Shown: positions 51,771 to 60,694 of the stretch, piece by piece
How positions within the stretch are numbered: position 1 is the stretch's first letter
Layout: each line of letters begins with the position of its first letter
From: Pseudomonas weihenstephanensis
GTDB lineage: Bacteria; Pseudomonadota; Gammaproteobacteria; Pseudomonadales; Pseudomonadaceae
Direction: 5' to 3'
Assembly: GCF_001043055.1 (NCBI RefSeq)
Contig: NZ_JYLF01000002.1
Span: 1 to 64,000 of the forward strand
Length of the DNA stretch: 64,000 bases
Position numbers and translations under genes: made by a program
Notes under the pieces: generated by a model
Database searches by the model: none
What the model was told of the DNA's origin: nothing
What the model saw: only the letters and a program-made list of their open reading frames with translations

Positions 51771-52837
51771 CCGCGCCGGTGATCAAACTTCCCGTGCTGG
51801 ACAGCCTGACTGTCCAGGCTTACCGCCGGTTGGGGCGAGGCTTGCGTTTTTCGTTCGAGGTCGCTGGTGAGGTGGGCGAATTATTGCTTGAGCCAGGGAG
51901 GGCTCCAGAGTGTGGCGTGTCGCTCTCATTAGAGACGCGTTGTGGAGTGATGACATTCAGCGATGCGGGCCCTCTGCTGAGTTTGATGGGCGATTGCCCT
52001 GTGGTGCTGGCTGATACTGAGAATGATCCGTGCTCATGGTTTTGGGCTTTATTTGAGCAGCGCATGAGTACGCAACTGGTCTCCGTTTTTGGCTATGTGC
52101 GGCCGATTTGCGACGTACAACCGCAGACTTTTGAATGTCGGGCCAGCATTGCGTTGGGGCAAGCGCGTAGCGTCAGTCGGCTGAGGATGGCGCCTGAATC
52201 GTTACTGGCGCTGTATGAGTCCGGCCATTGGCACCCCCTTAAAGCATCTGTGGCTGATCGCTTTCCATTTCTGATTCCAGTGATTTTGGGGCAGTTGCAA
52301 TTGTCCGTTGAGCAACTGCGCTCCGTTCAACCGGGAGACGTTGTGTTGCTGGAGAGCACGCAATTGGACGTTGAGGGCGTTGGCCAACTGAATGTTGGGA
52401 AACTTCGGCTGCACGTGATGATTGACGATGAAGGTGCACGCAGGTGCTTGAACATTTGTTCTATCGAGGAAGTGGCTGTGGATGATGTTTTTTTTGCAAG
52501 TACGGACGTTGATGCAAATGCAAATGCAAATGCAAATGCAAATGCAAATGCAAATGCAAATGCAAATGCAAATGCAAATGCACAGGCGCAACGAGTGCTG
52601 GATGAGGACCAGTCGCTTGAAAACCTGCCCTTGGCGTTGAGCGTCAGGTGCGGCGCACTGAAGCTGAGTCTGGGTGAGCTGCGCCAGCTAGCGCCGGGCG
52701 TGGTATTGAACATTGAAGGTTATAGCCCCGGCATGGCGGGACTTTATTACGGGGATCGGCCGATTGGTCAGGGGCAATTGGTGGAGGTGGATGGACGCCT
52801 GGGCTTGCAACTGTCACGCATCATTTTTTCGCGATGA
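51767..52837 (+). CDS. hrcQ: T3SS C-ring (sorting platform) protein HrcQ, unsplit, with Ala-Asn repeat linker
   Basis: 356 residues from GTG 51767, whose GTGA overlaps the hrpP stop. ATG 51752 is an alternative; the open frame to 51632 overlaps hrpP. SctQ forms the cytoplasmic sorting platform. The N-terminal part corresponds to HrcQa, the C-terminal ~80 residues ([21 protein letters not shown] ... [20 protein letters not shown]) to the SpoA domain HrcQb. P. syringae encodes these as two genes; here they are one chain joined by an (Ala-Asn)11 linker (residues 250-271) encoded by 11 GCAAAT units. An internal start at GTG 52478 (residue 238), preceded by GAGGAA, could make a 119-residue HrcQb-like product. 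Confidence 0.87.
   Translation: MTAPVIKLPVLDSLTVQAYRRLGRGLRFSFEVAGEVGELLLEPGRAPECGVSLSLETRCGVMTFSDAGPLLSLMGDCPVVLADTENDPCSWFWALFEQRMSTQLVSVFGYVRPICDVQPQTFECRASIALGQARSVSRLRMAPESLLALYESGHWHPLKASVADRFPFLIPVILGQLQLSVEQLRSVQPGDVVLLESTQLDVEGVGQLNVGKLRLHVMIDDEGARRCLNICSIEEVAVDDVFFASTDVDANANANANANANANANANANANAQAQRVLDEDQSLENLPLALSVRCGALKLSLGELRQLAPGVVLNIEGYSPGMAGLYYGDRPIGQGQLVEVDGRLGLQLSRIIFSR
52466..52480 (+). promoter_or_regulatory. Candidate internal ribosome-binding site and start for HrcQb-like product
   Basis: GAGGAA at 52466-52471, then six bases, then an in-frame GTG at 52478. Starting here gives a 119-residue protein carrying the (Ala-Asn)11 linker and the SpoA domain. Internal starts of this kind are established for SctQ of Yersinia, Salmonella and Shigella. 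The in-frame GTG at 52472 is too close to the site. Confidence 0.5.
52514..52579 (+). repeat. Hexanucleotide microsatellite, 11 x GCAAAT
   Basis: Eleven uninterrupted GCAAAT units inside hrcQ, followed by GCACAG. The unit is six bases, so gain or loss of copies changes the linker by Ala-Asn steps without a frameshift. All copies use the same codons (GCA AAT), unlike the surrounding codon use, which fits recent slippage expansion, not selection of single codons. Confidence 0.97.
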
Positions 52838-53487
52838 CCGTTCAAGGGGTTGATCCCCTATTGCTGGCGCTGTTTCTTGGCAGTTTGTCGTTGATGCCCA
52901 TGCTGTTGGTGGTGTGCACAGCGTTTTTGAAGATATGTATTGTGCTGATGATCACCCGCAATGCCATTGGCGTTCAGCAAGTGCCTCCAAGCATGGCGCT
53001 GTATGGCGTTGCACTCGCGGCAACATTGTTCGTGATGGCTCCGGTGGGGTATGAAATTGCACAAAACCTCAAAGAGACACCGGTTGATTTAAGCAGCGTA
53101 AAAGCACTTCAAGAAAGCGGATTGCAAGCGGTAAAACCGCTGCAGGCTTTTATGAACCGCAACACGGACCCGGATGTGCTGACTCATCTTCAGGAAAGTG
53201 CCAAGCGCATGTGGCCCCCCGAAATGGCGCAACATGTTCAACGTGATGACCTGATTTTGTTAGTGCCCTCTTTTGTACTTTCGCAATTACAGGCCGGGTT
53301 CGAGATAGGTTTTTTGATTTATATCCCGTTCATTGTCATCGACTTGATTGTGTCAAACCTGTTGCTCGCGTTGGGTATGCAAATGGTTTCACCCATGACC
53401 ATTTCACTGCCACTCAAACTACTGCTGTTTGTGTTGGTATCGGGGTGGACGCGCCTGCTCGACAGTCTTTTTCTTTCGTACCTGTGA
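52834..53487 (+). CDS. hrcR: T3SS export apparatus protein HrcR (SctR)
   Basis: 217-residue FliP/SctR family inner-membrane protein. Four membrane segments; the signature [21 protein letters not shown] is in the N-terminal part, and [28 protein letters not shown] in the C-terminal part (given here as [12 protein letters not shown] plus MQMVSP). With HrcS and HrcT it makes the export channel. It overlaps the hrcQ stop (ATGA). Confidence 0.96.
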   Translation: MTVQGVDPLLLALFLGSLSLMPMLLVVCTAFLKICIVLMITRNAIGVQQVPPSMALYGVALAATLFVMAPVGYEIAQNLKETPVDLSSVKALQESGLQAVKPLQAFMNRNTDPDVLTHLQESAKRMWPPEMAQHVQRDDLILLVPSFVLSQLQAGFEIGFLIYIPFIVIDLIVSNLLLALGMQMVSPMTISLPLKLLLFVLVSGWTRLLDSLFLSYL

Positions 53488-53497
53488 GAGATGCCCT

Positions 53498-53761
53498 ATG
53501 GACCCTACGCTGCTTTTCAAACAAGGCATGTTGTTGGTGGTGCTGCTGTCTGCGCCTCCGCTGATTGTGGCTGTGGTGGTGGGCGTCTTGACGTCCCTGG
53601 TCCAGGCATTGATGCAGATACAGGATCAAACCCTGCCGTTCGGGATCAAACTGGTGGCTGTGGGCATAACGTTGGCGTTGACGGGACGCTGGATCGGGGT
53701 CGAGATGATTCAACTCCTTAACCTCATGTTCGACATGGTTTCGCGCTCGGCGCGCGGATAG
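53498..53761 (+). CDS. hrcS: T3SS export apparatus protein HrcS (SctS)
   Basis: 87 residues from ATG 53498; the frame is open 23 codons further upstream, over the hrcR end, but MDPTLLFKQGML is the standard start. FliQ/SctS family with two membrane segments forming a hairpin; SAPPLIVAVVVGVLTSLVQA and IQDQTLPFGIKL are typical. Eleven bases after hrcR. Confidence 0.95.
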   Translation: MDPTLLFKQGMLLVVLLSAPPLIVAVVVGVLTSLVQALMQIQDQTLPFGIKLVAVGITLALTGRWIGVEMIQLLNLMFDMVSRSARG

Positions 53762-53770
53762 GGAGCGGTC

Positions 53771-54568
53771 ATGACGCCACACATCCCCTTTCTTGAATAC
53801 CTGCCCAGCATGGCCATTGCCATGGCGCGCTTGTATCCCTGTTTTTACATGGTTCCGGCCTTTTGCTTTCAGCATGTGCGCGGTATGCCGCGTCACGTCA
53901 TTGTTTTTTCAGTCGCCCTTATGCCCGTCCCGGGGGTTCATCACCATTTGATGGGGTTTGATTACACGTTGTTGGCACTCTGTGGCCTGGTATTCAAAGA
54001 AGCGATTTTAGGTTTTTTGTTGGGCATGCTGCTGTCCATGCCTTTCTGGCTGTTCGAGTCGGTGGGCGCTTTGCTCGATAATCAACGAGGTGCGCTGATC
54101 GGTGGTCAACTCAACCCGTCGCTGGGGCCGGATGCCACGCCCATTGGACATATGTTTAAGGAATTGAGCATTTTTCTGCTGATTGTGACACTGGGTTTGA
54201 CCAGCCTGACTCAGGTGCTATGGGACAGTTATTTGATCTGGCCACCGACCCTGTGGGTTCCGAACCTGGCAGCAGATGGGTATGCAGTTTTTTTAACCCT
54301 GCTGGGAGATACCTTCACGCATATGGTGTTGTACGCAGCGCCTTTTATCGCGTTGCTGTTGATCGTTGAGTTCGCCATCGCCCTGCTAAGTCTTTACAGC
54401 CCGCAATTGCAGGTTTTTGTGTTATCGATGCCAGCCAAGAGTTTGGCCGGGTTATGTTTTTTGATTATTTACTTACCACAGCTGCAGGATTTGATTGTGG
54501 GACGTATGGGGCTGCTGGATGACTTGAAACACTCACTGACGTTGTTGTTCACAGTGCCCGGCTCATGA
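53771..54568 (+). CDS. hrcT: T3SS export apparatus protein HrcT (SctT)
   Basis: 265-residue FliR/SctT family protein with six membrane segments, including LARLYPCFYMVPAFCF, FKEAILGFLLGMLLSMPFWL, the family motif DNQRGALIGGQLNPS and FVLSMPAKSLAGLCFL. Ends in a four-base overlap with hrcU. Size is normal. Confidence 0.95.
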   Translation: MTPHIPFLEYLPSMAIAMARLYPCFYMVPAFCFQHVRGMPRHVIVFSVALMPVPGVHHHLMGFDYTLLALCGLVFKEAILGFLLGMLLSMPFWLFESVGALLDNQRGALIGGQLNPSLGPDATPIGHMFKELSIFLLIVTLGLTSLTQVLWDSYLIWPPTLWVPNLAADGYAVFLTLLGDTFTHMVLYAAPFIALLLIVEFAIALLSLYSPQLQVFVLSMPAKSLAGLCFLIIYLPQLQDLIVGRMGLLDDLKHSLTLLFTVPGS

Positions 54569-55662
54569 GTGACTCTGGCGAAAAAAAATATGAAGCGAGC
54601 CAAAAAAAGCTCAAGGATCAACGCAAGAAAGGGCAAGTGGCACAGAGCCAGGATGTCGGCAAACTGCTGGTTTTGGCGTTGTTGAGTGAGCTGGCGATGA
54701 TGACGGCTCATGGGGTCATGCAGCGCCTTCAACAATTATTGGTATTGCCTGTTTCCCTGATCGGACAGCCCTTTATCCGTGCTCTACAAGAGGTAGTGGC
54801 AGAGGTCACTCAGGTGTTTCTTGGTTTGGCGTTGTTGATGACGGGCGGCGCCATTTTGATGAAGCTGATCAGCAGTTGGTTTCAGTTTGGTTTTCTGTTT
54901 GCCCCCGAAACGCTCAAGCCGGACTTCAATCGCCTCAACCCGATTAACCAGGCCAAGCAAATGTTCTCGGCCCAGTCGGTGATGAACATGTTGATGGGGC
55001 TGTTCAAAGCCGTATTGATCAGTTTTGTGCTCTATCGGGTAATAGGGCCTTCACTGGGCGCCTTGGTGGGTTTGGTCAACGGTGATTTACCGGGTTACAT
55101 CGATGCGTTGATTGTGTTGTTTCGGCATTTATTGCACGTTTGTCTGGGGATGCTGTTGGTTCTGGCGATGATCGATTTATCGCTTCAACGGTACTTTTTT
55201 GCAAAGCGTATGCGCATGACTTATGTCGATGTGGTCAAGGAATACAAAGATATGGAAGGCGACCCTCACGTGAAAATGATGCGCAGGGCACTGGCACAAG
55301 AGATGTCGCAAGAGGGAGAGTCGGCCAAACCGCCGCCGCTCGAGGACGCGGACATGCTGCTGGTGAACCCGACCCATTTTGCTGTAGCGCTGTATTACCG
55401 GCCTCCGCACACCCCATTGCCGGTGTTAATCGACAAAGGCACGGATGCTCAGGCGCGTGACATGATCGTCAGAGCCAAGGCTGCGGATGTTCCGGTTGTT
55501 CAATGTGTATGGTTGGCCCGAACGTTGTATCGCGAAGAGCTGGGCCATTGCATCAGTCGAGAGACGTTACAGGCTGTGGCTTTGATTTATCGTACTTTGC
55601 AGGAACTGGATGCCGAGGCACTTCGTGAAACCCTTGAGCTGCCGGAGCTTGATCGGTTGTAA
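54565..55662 (+). CDS. hrcU: T3SS autoprotease and export switch HrcU (SctU)
   Basis: 365 residues, FlhB/SctU family. Four N-terminal membrane segments after GEKKYEASQKKLKDQRKKGQ, and a cytoplasmic domain with the self-cleavage motif N-P-T-H at residues 268-271 (LLVNPTHFAVAL). Cleavage switches the gate to later substrates. It is the last apparatus gene of the operon; the effector gene with its own hrp box begins 67 bases later. Confidence 0.96.
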   Translation: MSDSGEKKYEASQKKLKDQRKKGQVAQSQDVGKLLVLALLSELAMMTAHGVMQRLQQLLVLPVSLIGQPFIRALQEVVAEVTQVFLGLALLMTGGAILMKLISSWFQFGFLFAPETLKPDFNRLNPINQAKQMFSAQSVMNMLMGLFKAVLISFVLYRVIGPSLGALVGLVNGDLPGYIDALIVLFRHLLHVCLGMLLVLAMIDLSLQRYFFAKRMRMTYVDVVKEYKDMEGDPHVKMMRRALAQEMSQEGESAKPPPLEDADMLLVNPTHFAVALYYRPPHTPLPVLIDKGTDAQARDMIVRAKAADVPVVQCVWLARTLYREELGHCISRETLQAVALIYRTLQELDAEALRETLELPELDRL

Positions 55663-55670
55663 GGGCTAAG

Positions 55671-55699
55671 GGAACCGAGTGTGAGTTAACGGTCACTCA
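55671..55699 (+). promoter_or_regulatory. hrp box promoter of the avrE-like effector gene
   Basis: GGAACC, 16 bases, then TCACTCA. One base differs from CCACNNA. It starts 8 bases after the hrcU stop and lies about 30 bases before ATG 55730, the normal distance. Confidence 0.85.
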
Positions 55700-55729
55700 G
55701 GTTATATCAGCCAGTCAATCGAGTGTCTC

Positions 55730-58700
55730 ATGCCCTTAAGTCCTTTAGATGCCATCGTTCCTAATCTGAGTAATCTCAATACGTCAAGCGCAGCGAAGCC
55801 TGGCCATGACGCCATAGCGCAAAAGCCAGCCTCTCGTGGCTTTGTTAAATGCTGCAGTGACCTCTTTCACCGAGGGCGAGCCAGCAAGCAACCTGTCGCA
55901 CTGACTCAGTTTCGTCACTATCACGTGTCCTCAATGGCGTTCAACGCAACGTTGCAACACGGAAAAGTAGTTGTGCAAGGGTCGCAAGCCGGCCGAGAAA
56001 TGGCCGATCGACTTAATCAGCTCCCCAAGCGCTTTATGCAAGACTCCGCGGGGGTAGACAAAGGCCAAGGGCTACGTTTTGTGGATCAAAAACTCAATGT
56101 TTTTCATCTTTCATGTACGCCGGCCGCTGCGGCTGTGTTCAAAAGCAGCCGCACTCAGGCTGCCAGTCCTGAGGTCATAAATAACCCGGGGAGAGCGCAT
56201 TTAGGGCAAGTCAGCGGTGTACACACAACGCAAGAAGGTGATCAGTTTCGCTTGATAGAACAGCGTTTGCATCGCTTTGAACCTCAAACGGACACCTGGT
56301 TACCCGACAAAGATCAGGGGCAATACCAACGACTTGGTTTGACCAATGAGGGCGCGTTGATGAAGGTGCCGCAGGGCATCAGTGACATGAGTGTTGAAGG
56401 CACCACGCAGGTGAGCCTGATGCAATCAGAAGACGACATGTCCCTTGAAATTGCTAACACTGCAACAGGTGGTGCTCCTGCACGGCTGACACCTGTCAGT
56501 GAGTCTGGTGAGCCTGTTGCACTGACCCGAATCGGGTTGGCAGGTCATACGCTCTTTGCCACCACTGAAGACGGCGAGCTGCTTCGCGCAGATTTGCGAA
56601 GTGCTGATAAAAGCCTTTTGCAGATGCACCAGGTGCCCGTCGAGTTGCCCAAAAGCGGCGCTCATGTCAAAGGCTTCATGCATGACGATAATGGCCAGCT
56701 TAATGCGTTGGTGGCTGACAACTACAAGCAACTGCATAGCAATCCATTAACGGATAACCCCCGATTCTTACCGGAGTGGAACCTCACTGACGTGATGCTC
56801 AAAGTCGTCGACAGAGGGGTGCCAGGCCTTGATTTGAAAGCATTGGCGGGCAGTATCGATCTTGGGCAGCGGGGTAAAGTTGCGCTCGAGGGTGGCACGC
56901 TGATGTCTTGGGACTCGGCAGCACAGAGTTGGGACAAGACCCCCCATGTGGATGTGGATCATCTGGCGCGCGGTCTGGATGGTCGTGCTTATGCGCTGCA
57001 AGCAGGCCAGTTGAAAGAACTGACAACACTCAAAAGCCAAGAGCCGGTCCATATGGGCGGCAGTTATGACTTGGCCCCTCCCGCCCGTGCACAGACACAC
57101 GTCACTCTCGCTGAGGTCATGGCTGGAGATGAGGCGCGGATAATCACCGGCTTTGCAGTTGAAAACGGCAAGCGCTTTGTGAGCCTCGATGATAAAAATC
57201 AGTTACACGCGCATATTGATGGAAAGGAAAAAACCTTAACGTTTACCACTCCCACTCCTCTGAAGGCTCTGGCGCTGGATCACCTTGGCAACCTTTATGG
57301 GCAAACCCAAACGGATGGGTTAGTCAGGCTGGACAAAGCAGATTGGCAATCCCCTGACGTATCGGACGTCGCCTGGAGGCGTGTTCAATTGCCGGACAAC
57401 CAGCCGCTTAAATCATTACGCATGGGCGCTGACCAGCATTTGATCGCCAGTTGGGGTGAAAATAATCCTCAGGAGAAACGTTGGGGCGAGAAAAACCGGC
57501 GACTGGATATCTCGGCGCAGGGAGCGCTGCAATGGGGGCCGGTTACTTCATCGAGCAACAAAGATGCATCGCCGATAAGTTCGGTCTTGATGCAGGGACA
57601 AATGAAAGGGCACATCAACGGCACTAACGCGTGGAGCGCGTCCTCAACGGTCTTGGGTCAAACTCAAGAAGGTGTCACTGAGAGCAGTGCGTACTTCAAG
57701 GGTTTTGGAACTCATTTCAAGCCTGTAGAAAGCTTTAAAGAAGTCGGGCGCGATATTCAGCATTACTTTAAAGGGCGGGTGGGGCTGCAGGGTTTATACG
57801 CGAATGACAAGGCGTTGCGCACCGAGCTTAAAAACCTGGCGAATGCCCAGCCTGCTACGACAGACATGACCACACGCCTGGAGCAGTTGAGCCTGAAGAC
57901 ATCGACTCAACCGCTCGCCGATGAGCTCAAAAGCGCGCTGGTTTTGGTCGAAGGTAAAAGTGCACCTCTGGCGACCCGTTTGGGTGAGATGCATGGGGCA
58001 ACAGTCACCCCAGAGCACAATGGAGTCACAGGCAAAAGGCCCCCGTCTTCCGACTCAAGCCTTAATCAGATGCGACAGGCTTTTGAGCGGTTGTCGCCCT
58101 CTCAGACCAACGTCACGGCTGCTTTGCTACGCAGTTATGAGGGGCAGGGTGTTGCCTTATCGAAGTGGTCAGCTGATGTCACTCGGGACGTGAAAAACCC
58201 GACTGCGTTAGTTGAAGGCGGTTTGATTCATCATGCGCTAACACTGTCTCGGTTGAGTCATTTAGTCACGGCACTGGAGGGCGAAGCGCCGGACCTGGTA
58301 AAGCTTGGGGGTGAACTCAAAGGCATCATGCAGGACTATCACGACAGTCCGGTACACAAAAAATCCTCGCAAAACATCAATAACTTCGCGCAAGCCGAAG
58401 CGCTGTATAAAAACTTCAAATTGTTATCCAAAGATCTTGGCACGCCTGGCGGTGCATTGAGTTTCCATATTTCCCGCCTGCTGGGTGTTGCCGAAGGCAA
58501 GGGTCTCAAAGAAGCGCTGTTACAAGACATCTTGCAGTCCTCCAGCGGGCAATCTCTGACCTCAAGCAGAGACAAAAAGAAGAGCGTCGGCCTGATAGCG
58601 TTTGATATTCAACCCGTGCCTATCATTGAGTTTTTTGTCGGCGCCTCGAGAGAGAAATCCAACAGTGTGAGCATTAGCCGAACAGACACCGGGGCCAATG

Positions 58701-60148
58701 TAAAAATCGGCATGAATACCGCACACTCCTTGTCAGGTTCGATAGGTACCGGGGTGACGCCGTTATCAACAGGAGGCGGAGGGGTGGTGGGGAATGTCCG
58801 ATTGGGCACTGAACTTGAATTGACAGTGGCGCATGGCAGAGGGAGTGCGATTGATTTTGATGTAAAGGAGGCTGATCTTCCTAACATGCTAGATAGCCTT
58901 TTTGGGGGGGACTTAGACGGCTTACTGAGTTTGGGCGCGGACCATAAATCGGGTAAAACAGCGAAAACAGGTGCGGACCTCACCGTTAATGTCTATGCAC
59001 AAGCCCGCGCCAATGTGATTGGTCAAGAACGTTCAGGAACACTCAGTGGTGTGATGCGCGCAGCCATCGGGGGTGCGGCCAGTCTTAATCTTGCCCACTG
59101 GGGCAATAGCCATTCCGTTACCCAGGGGGATTTGGATATCAGTGAAAGTCATGGATCGGATACCCAACTTCTTAGTCGGGGTGGCGTTTCGGCAGGTAAT
59201 TTTCTGGGTGCCACGTTGGGAATGGCACAAGTTGAGCCCAATGGTGCAAAGTTGGCCAGCTATGCTTCACCCACTGTGTCTTTCGCGGTGAGTTTCGATC
59301 GCAGTGTGGCGAACAGCTTTAACTTTACGTTCACACGGCCTGACGCTGTAAAGCCTGAAGCACTCGCACAAGTGTGCGATGCCTTCGCACAAGCGTTCCC
59401 TGAATACAGATCAGCACTTCAGGCCCTACCTTTGACGGCGACACAAGACATCGGTGAGCAACTGCAAACGGTTCAGCGCTTATTTGATACAGCGTCGGCT
59501 CCGGTGCATAAGCGTGAGCAACAACATGCGCTCAAGGATCAACTCGACGGCCTTCAACGCCAGCATCAGCAGCATGCACAGAACGGGCGAGCCTTAAGCT
59601 CAGTGGCTCGCACGGTTTCCTATGTGGGCTTGAATGGTGATTCACGTCACTCTTGGCTGAACGATGCGTCACCTGCCAACAAGGCCGCAATCATTCGGTT
59701 ACTCGAGAATCAGCCAGAGTTGGCTCGAACGGTTAAGTCACTGGAGAGCAGCGAAGGCACGTCTGTGAGCATCGGCCTGGAATTGAAGCCGAGTGTGTTA
59801 CGCGCACTTGAAAGCACACTGATGAAAGGACAGGATGGCGACGGTGAAATCGAGCGGGCCTTGCAAAATGTCGATAACGTGCGGGTGAAAAGTTTTGGCG
59901 TCAGTTACAGCGCCAGCCGCTCGGATCGTCGGGTGTTTCCACTGCCTTTACCACTGCTTTCAATCTCCAGTGCTGCTGGAATCAGCCATGCACATAAATT
60001 GCTGAGTGCGGAGTTTGAATACGGGCAGGATCAGAACACGCCCCTGAGAATGAAATTCAAGGATGCAATGGCGGCTCCCGAGCGTACGGATTCAAACCCG
60101 GCGTTGAGGGAGCAGAAAATTCGGGATCAGCTCAGGACAGAGGTTTAA
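55730..60148 (+). CDS. avrE: AvrE/DspE/RopE-family type III effector
   Basis: 1472 residues, well below the roughly 1800 of AvrE and DspE. AvrE-family effectors form water- and solute-permeable channels in the plant membrane and suppress defence. Recognised by QVPVELPKSGAHVKGFMHDD, VQLPDNQPLKSLRMGADQHLI, EVGRDIQHYFKGRVGLQGLY and a beta-propeller-like Asp/Gly-rich N-terminal half. The C-terminal third has alternating strand regions ending EFEYGQDQNTPLRMKF. No WxxxE motif was found by eye. It has its own hrp box, is inside the T3SS between hrcU and the hrcC operon, and faces a DspF/AvrF-type chaperone gene. P. fluorescens RopE is the nearest named relative. Confidence 0.9.
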   Translation: MPLSPLDAIVPNLSNLNTSSAAKPGHDAIAQKPASRGFVKCCSDLFHRGRASKQPVALTQFRHYHVSSMAFNATLQHGKVVVQGSQAGREMADRLNQLPKRFMQDSAGVDKGQGLRFVDQKLNVFHLSCTPAAAAVFKSSRTQAASPEVINNPGRAHLGQVSGVHTTQEGDQFRLIEQRLHRFEPQTDTWLPDKDQGQYQRLGLTNEGALMKVPQGISDMSVEGTTQVSLMQSEDDMSLEIANTATGGAPARLTPVSESGEPVALTRIGLAGHTLFATTEDGELLRADLRSADKSLLQMHQVPVELPKSGAHVKGFMHDDNGQLNALVADNYKQLHSNPLTDNPRFLPEWNLTDVMLKVVDRGVPGLDLKALAGSIDLGQRGKVALEGGTLMSWDSAAQSWDKTPHVDVDHLARGLDGRAYALQAGQLKELTTLKSQEPVHMGGSYDLAPPARAQTHVTLAEVMAGDEARIITGFAVENGKRFVSLDDKNQLHAHIDGKEKTLTFTTPTPLKALALDHLGNLYGQTQTDGLVRLDKADWQSPDVSDVAWRRVQLPDNQPLKSLRMGADQHLIASWGENNPQEKRWGEKNRRLDISAQGALQWGPVTSSSNKDASPISSVLMQGQMKGHINGTNAWSASSTVLGQTQEGVTESSAYFKGFGTHFKPVESFKEVGRDIQHYFKGRVGLQGLYANDKALRTELKNLANAQPATTDMTTRLEQLSLKTSTQPLADELKSALVLVEGKSAPLATRLGEMHGATVTPEHNGVTGKRPPSSDSSLNQMRQAFERLSPSQTNVTAALLRSYEGQGVALSKWSADVTRDVKNPTALVEGGLIHHALTLSRLSHLVTALEGEAPDLVKLGGELKGIMQDYHDSPVHKKSSQNINNFAQAEALYKNFKLLSKDLGTPGGALSFHISRLLGVAEGKGLKEALLQDILQSSSGQSLTSSRDKKKSVGLIAFDIQPVPIIEFFVGASREKSNSVSISRTDTGANVKIGMNTAHSLSGSIGTGVTPLSTGGGGVVGNVRLGTELELTVAHGRGSAIDFDVKEADLPNMLDSLFGGDLDGLLSLGADHKSGKTAKTGADLTVNVYAQARANVIGQERSGTLSGVMRAAIGGAASLNLAHWGNSHSVTQGDLDISESHGSDTQLLSRGGVSAGNFLGATLGMAQVEPNGAKLASYASPTVSFAVSFDRSVANSFNFTFTRPDAVKPEALAQVCDAFAQAFPEYRSALQALPLTATQDIGEQLQTVQRLFDTASAPVHKREQQHALKDQLDGLQRQHQQHAQNGRALSSVARTVSYVGLNGDSRHSWLNDASPANKAAIIRLLENQPELARTVKSLESSEGTSVSIGLELKPSVLRALESTLMKGQDGDGEIERALQNVDNVRVKSFGVSYSASRSDRRVFPLPLPLLSISSAAGISHAHKLLSAEFEYGQDQNTPLRMKFKDAMAAPERTDSNPALREQKIRDQLRTEV

Positions 60149-60155
60149 GACGGGG

Positions 60156-60195
60156 TTGGCGTTACGTTGTATCGAATGATGCAACGTAACGCCAA
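60156..60195. terminator. Perfect 14-pair hairpin between avrE and avrF genes
   Basis: TTGGCGTTACGTTG and CAACGTAACGCCAA pair perfectly around 12 bases, in the gap between convergent genes. It lacks a T run, so it is either a weak bidirectional terminator or an mRNA end stabiliser. Confidence 0.6.
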
Positions 60196-60207
60196 TGTGG
60201 CGAAGGC

Positions 60208-60606
60208 TTAGGCGGTTTGACTGAGAAGTGCGCGGGTTTCGCCGACTTGTTCAATAAAGCCTGTGACCCATTGGCAAAATGATTCTTCCGTTAAAAAAAC
60301 CATCGGGCACTGTGCGCATAAACGCTCTTCCCCTGTTTCATCCAGTGCCAACCAGCAACCGTTGAGCTTATCGGGTTGCAGGTTCAACTTGAGCAACTGG
60401 CTGTGCCTGTCAGGCGCATGGCTGCGAGTACCCATCGCACAGTGCAATATCGCCGTCGTGCTCATGGGTAAAAGCTCGATGATGCACATTTCCAGTTGTT
60501 GCTTGTCGAACAGAGCGCACACCCCATTCTCCAGTTGCAAATTAACCTTGAGGTACTGACTAAGCGCCGCCACCAGTTGGTGGGGCGCAGGGCTATTTTT
60601 ATGCAT
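60208..60606 (-). CDS. avrF: Type III chaperone of AvrE-family effector (DspF/AvrF)
   Basis: 132-residue acidic CesT-like class I chaperone. Similarity to E. amylovora DspF is visible: LENGVCALFDKQ (DGVCALYNEQ in DspF), LKLNLQPDKLNGCWLALDE (LQLNF...RGCWLALDE), LTEESFCQWVTGFIEQVGE (LDEASFSDIVSGFIEHAAE). It should bind the adjacent AvrE-like effector. It lies where hrpV would be expected, after hrpT, on the minus strand. AGGAACC precedes ATG 60606. It has no visible hrp box of its own and may be the last gene of the hrpF-hrcC-hrpT operon. Confidence 0.9.
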   Translation of the reverse strand: MHKNSPAPHQLVAALSQYLKVNLQLENGVCALFDKQQLEMCIIELLPMSTTAILHCAMGTRSHAPDRHSQLLKLNLQPDKLNGCWLALDETGEERLCAQCPMVFLTEESFCQWVTGFIEQVGETRALLSQTA

Positions 60607-60694
60607 GCCAGGTTCCTGAGGGATTGTGAATACACGCGAGCTCAGCTATGAAGTCAGGCGCTGCAAGCGAATTGGCCTGAGCGCCTATTAAGGC

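Noticed and set aside
52514..52579. Possibility that the GCAAAT array is a CRISPR or an iteron origin
   Set aside because: Units are six bases without spacers and lie in frame in a coding gene; there are no cas or rep genes.
52202..52591. Minus-strand frame with an Ile-Cys repeat over the GCAAAT array
   Set aside because: It is the antisense translation of the hexanucleotide repeat in hrcQ; no start signal or known domain.
60611..60616. GGTTCC (GGAACC on the minus strand) as an hrp box for the chaperone gene
   Set aside because: No CCACNNA lies 15-17 bases downstream; the bases serve better as ribosome-binding site before ATG 60606.
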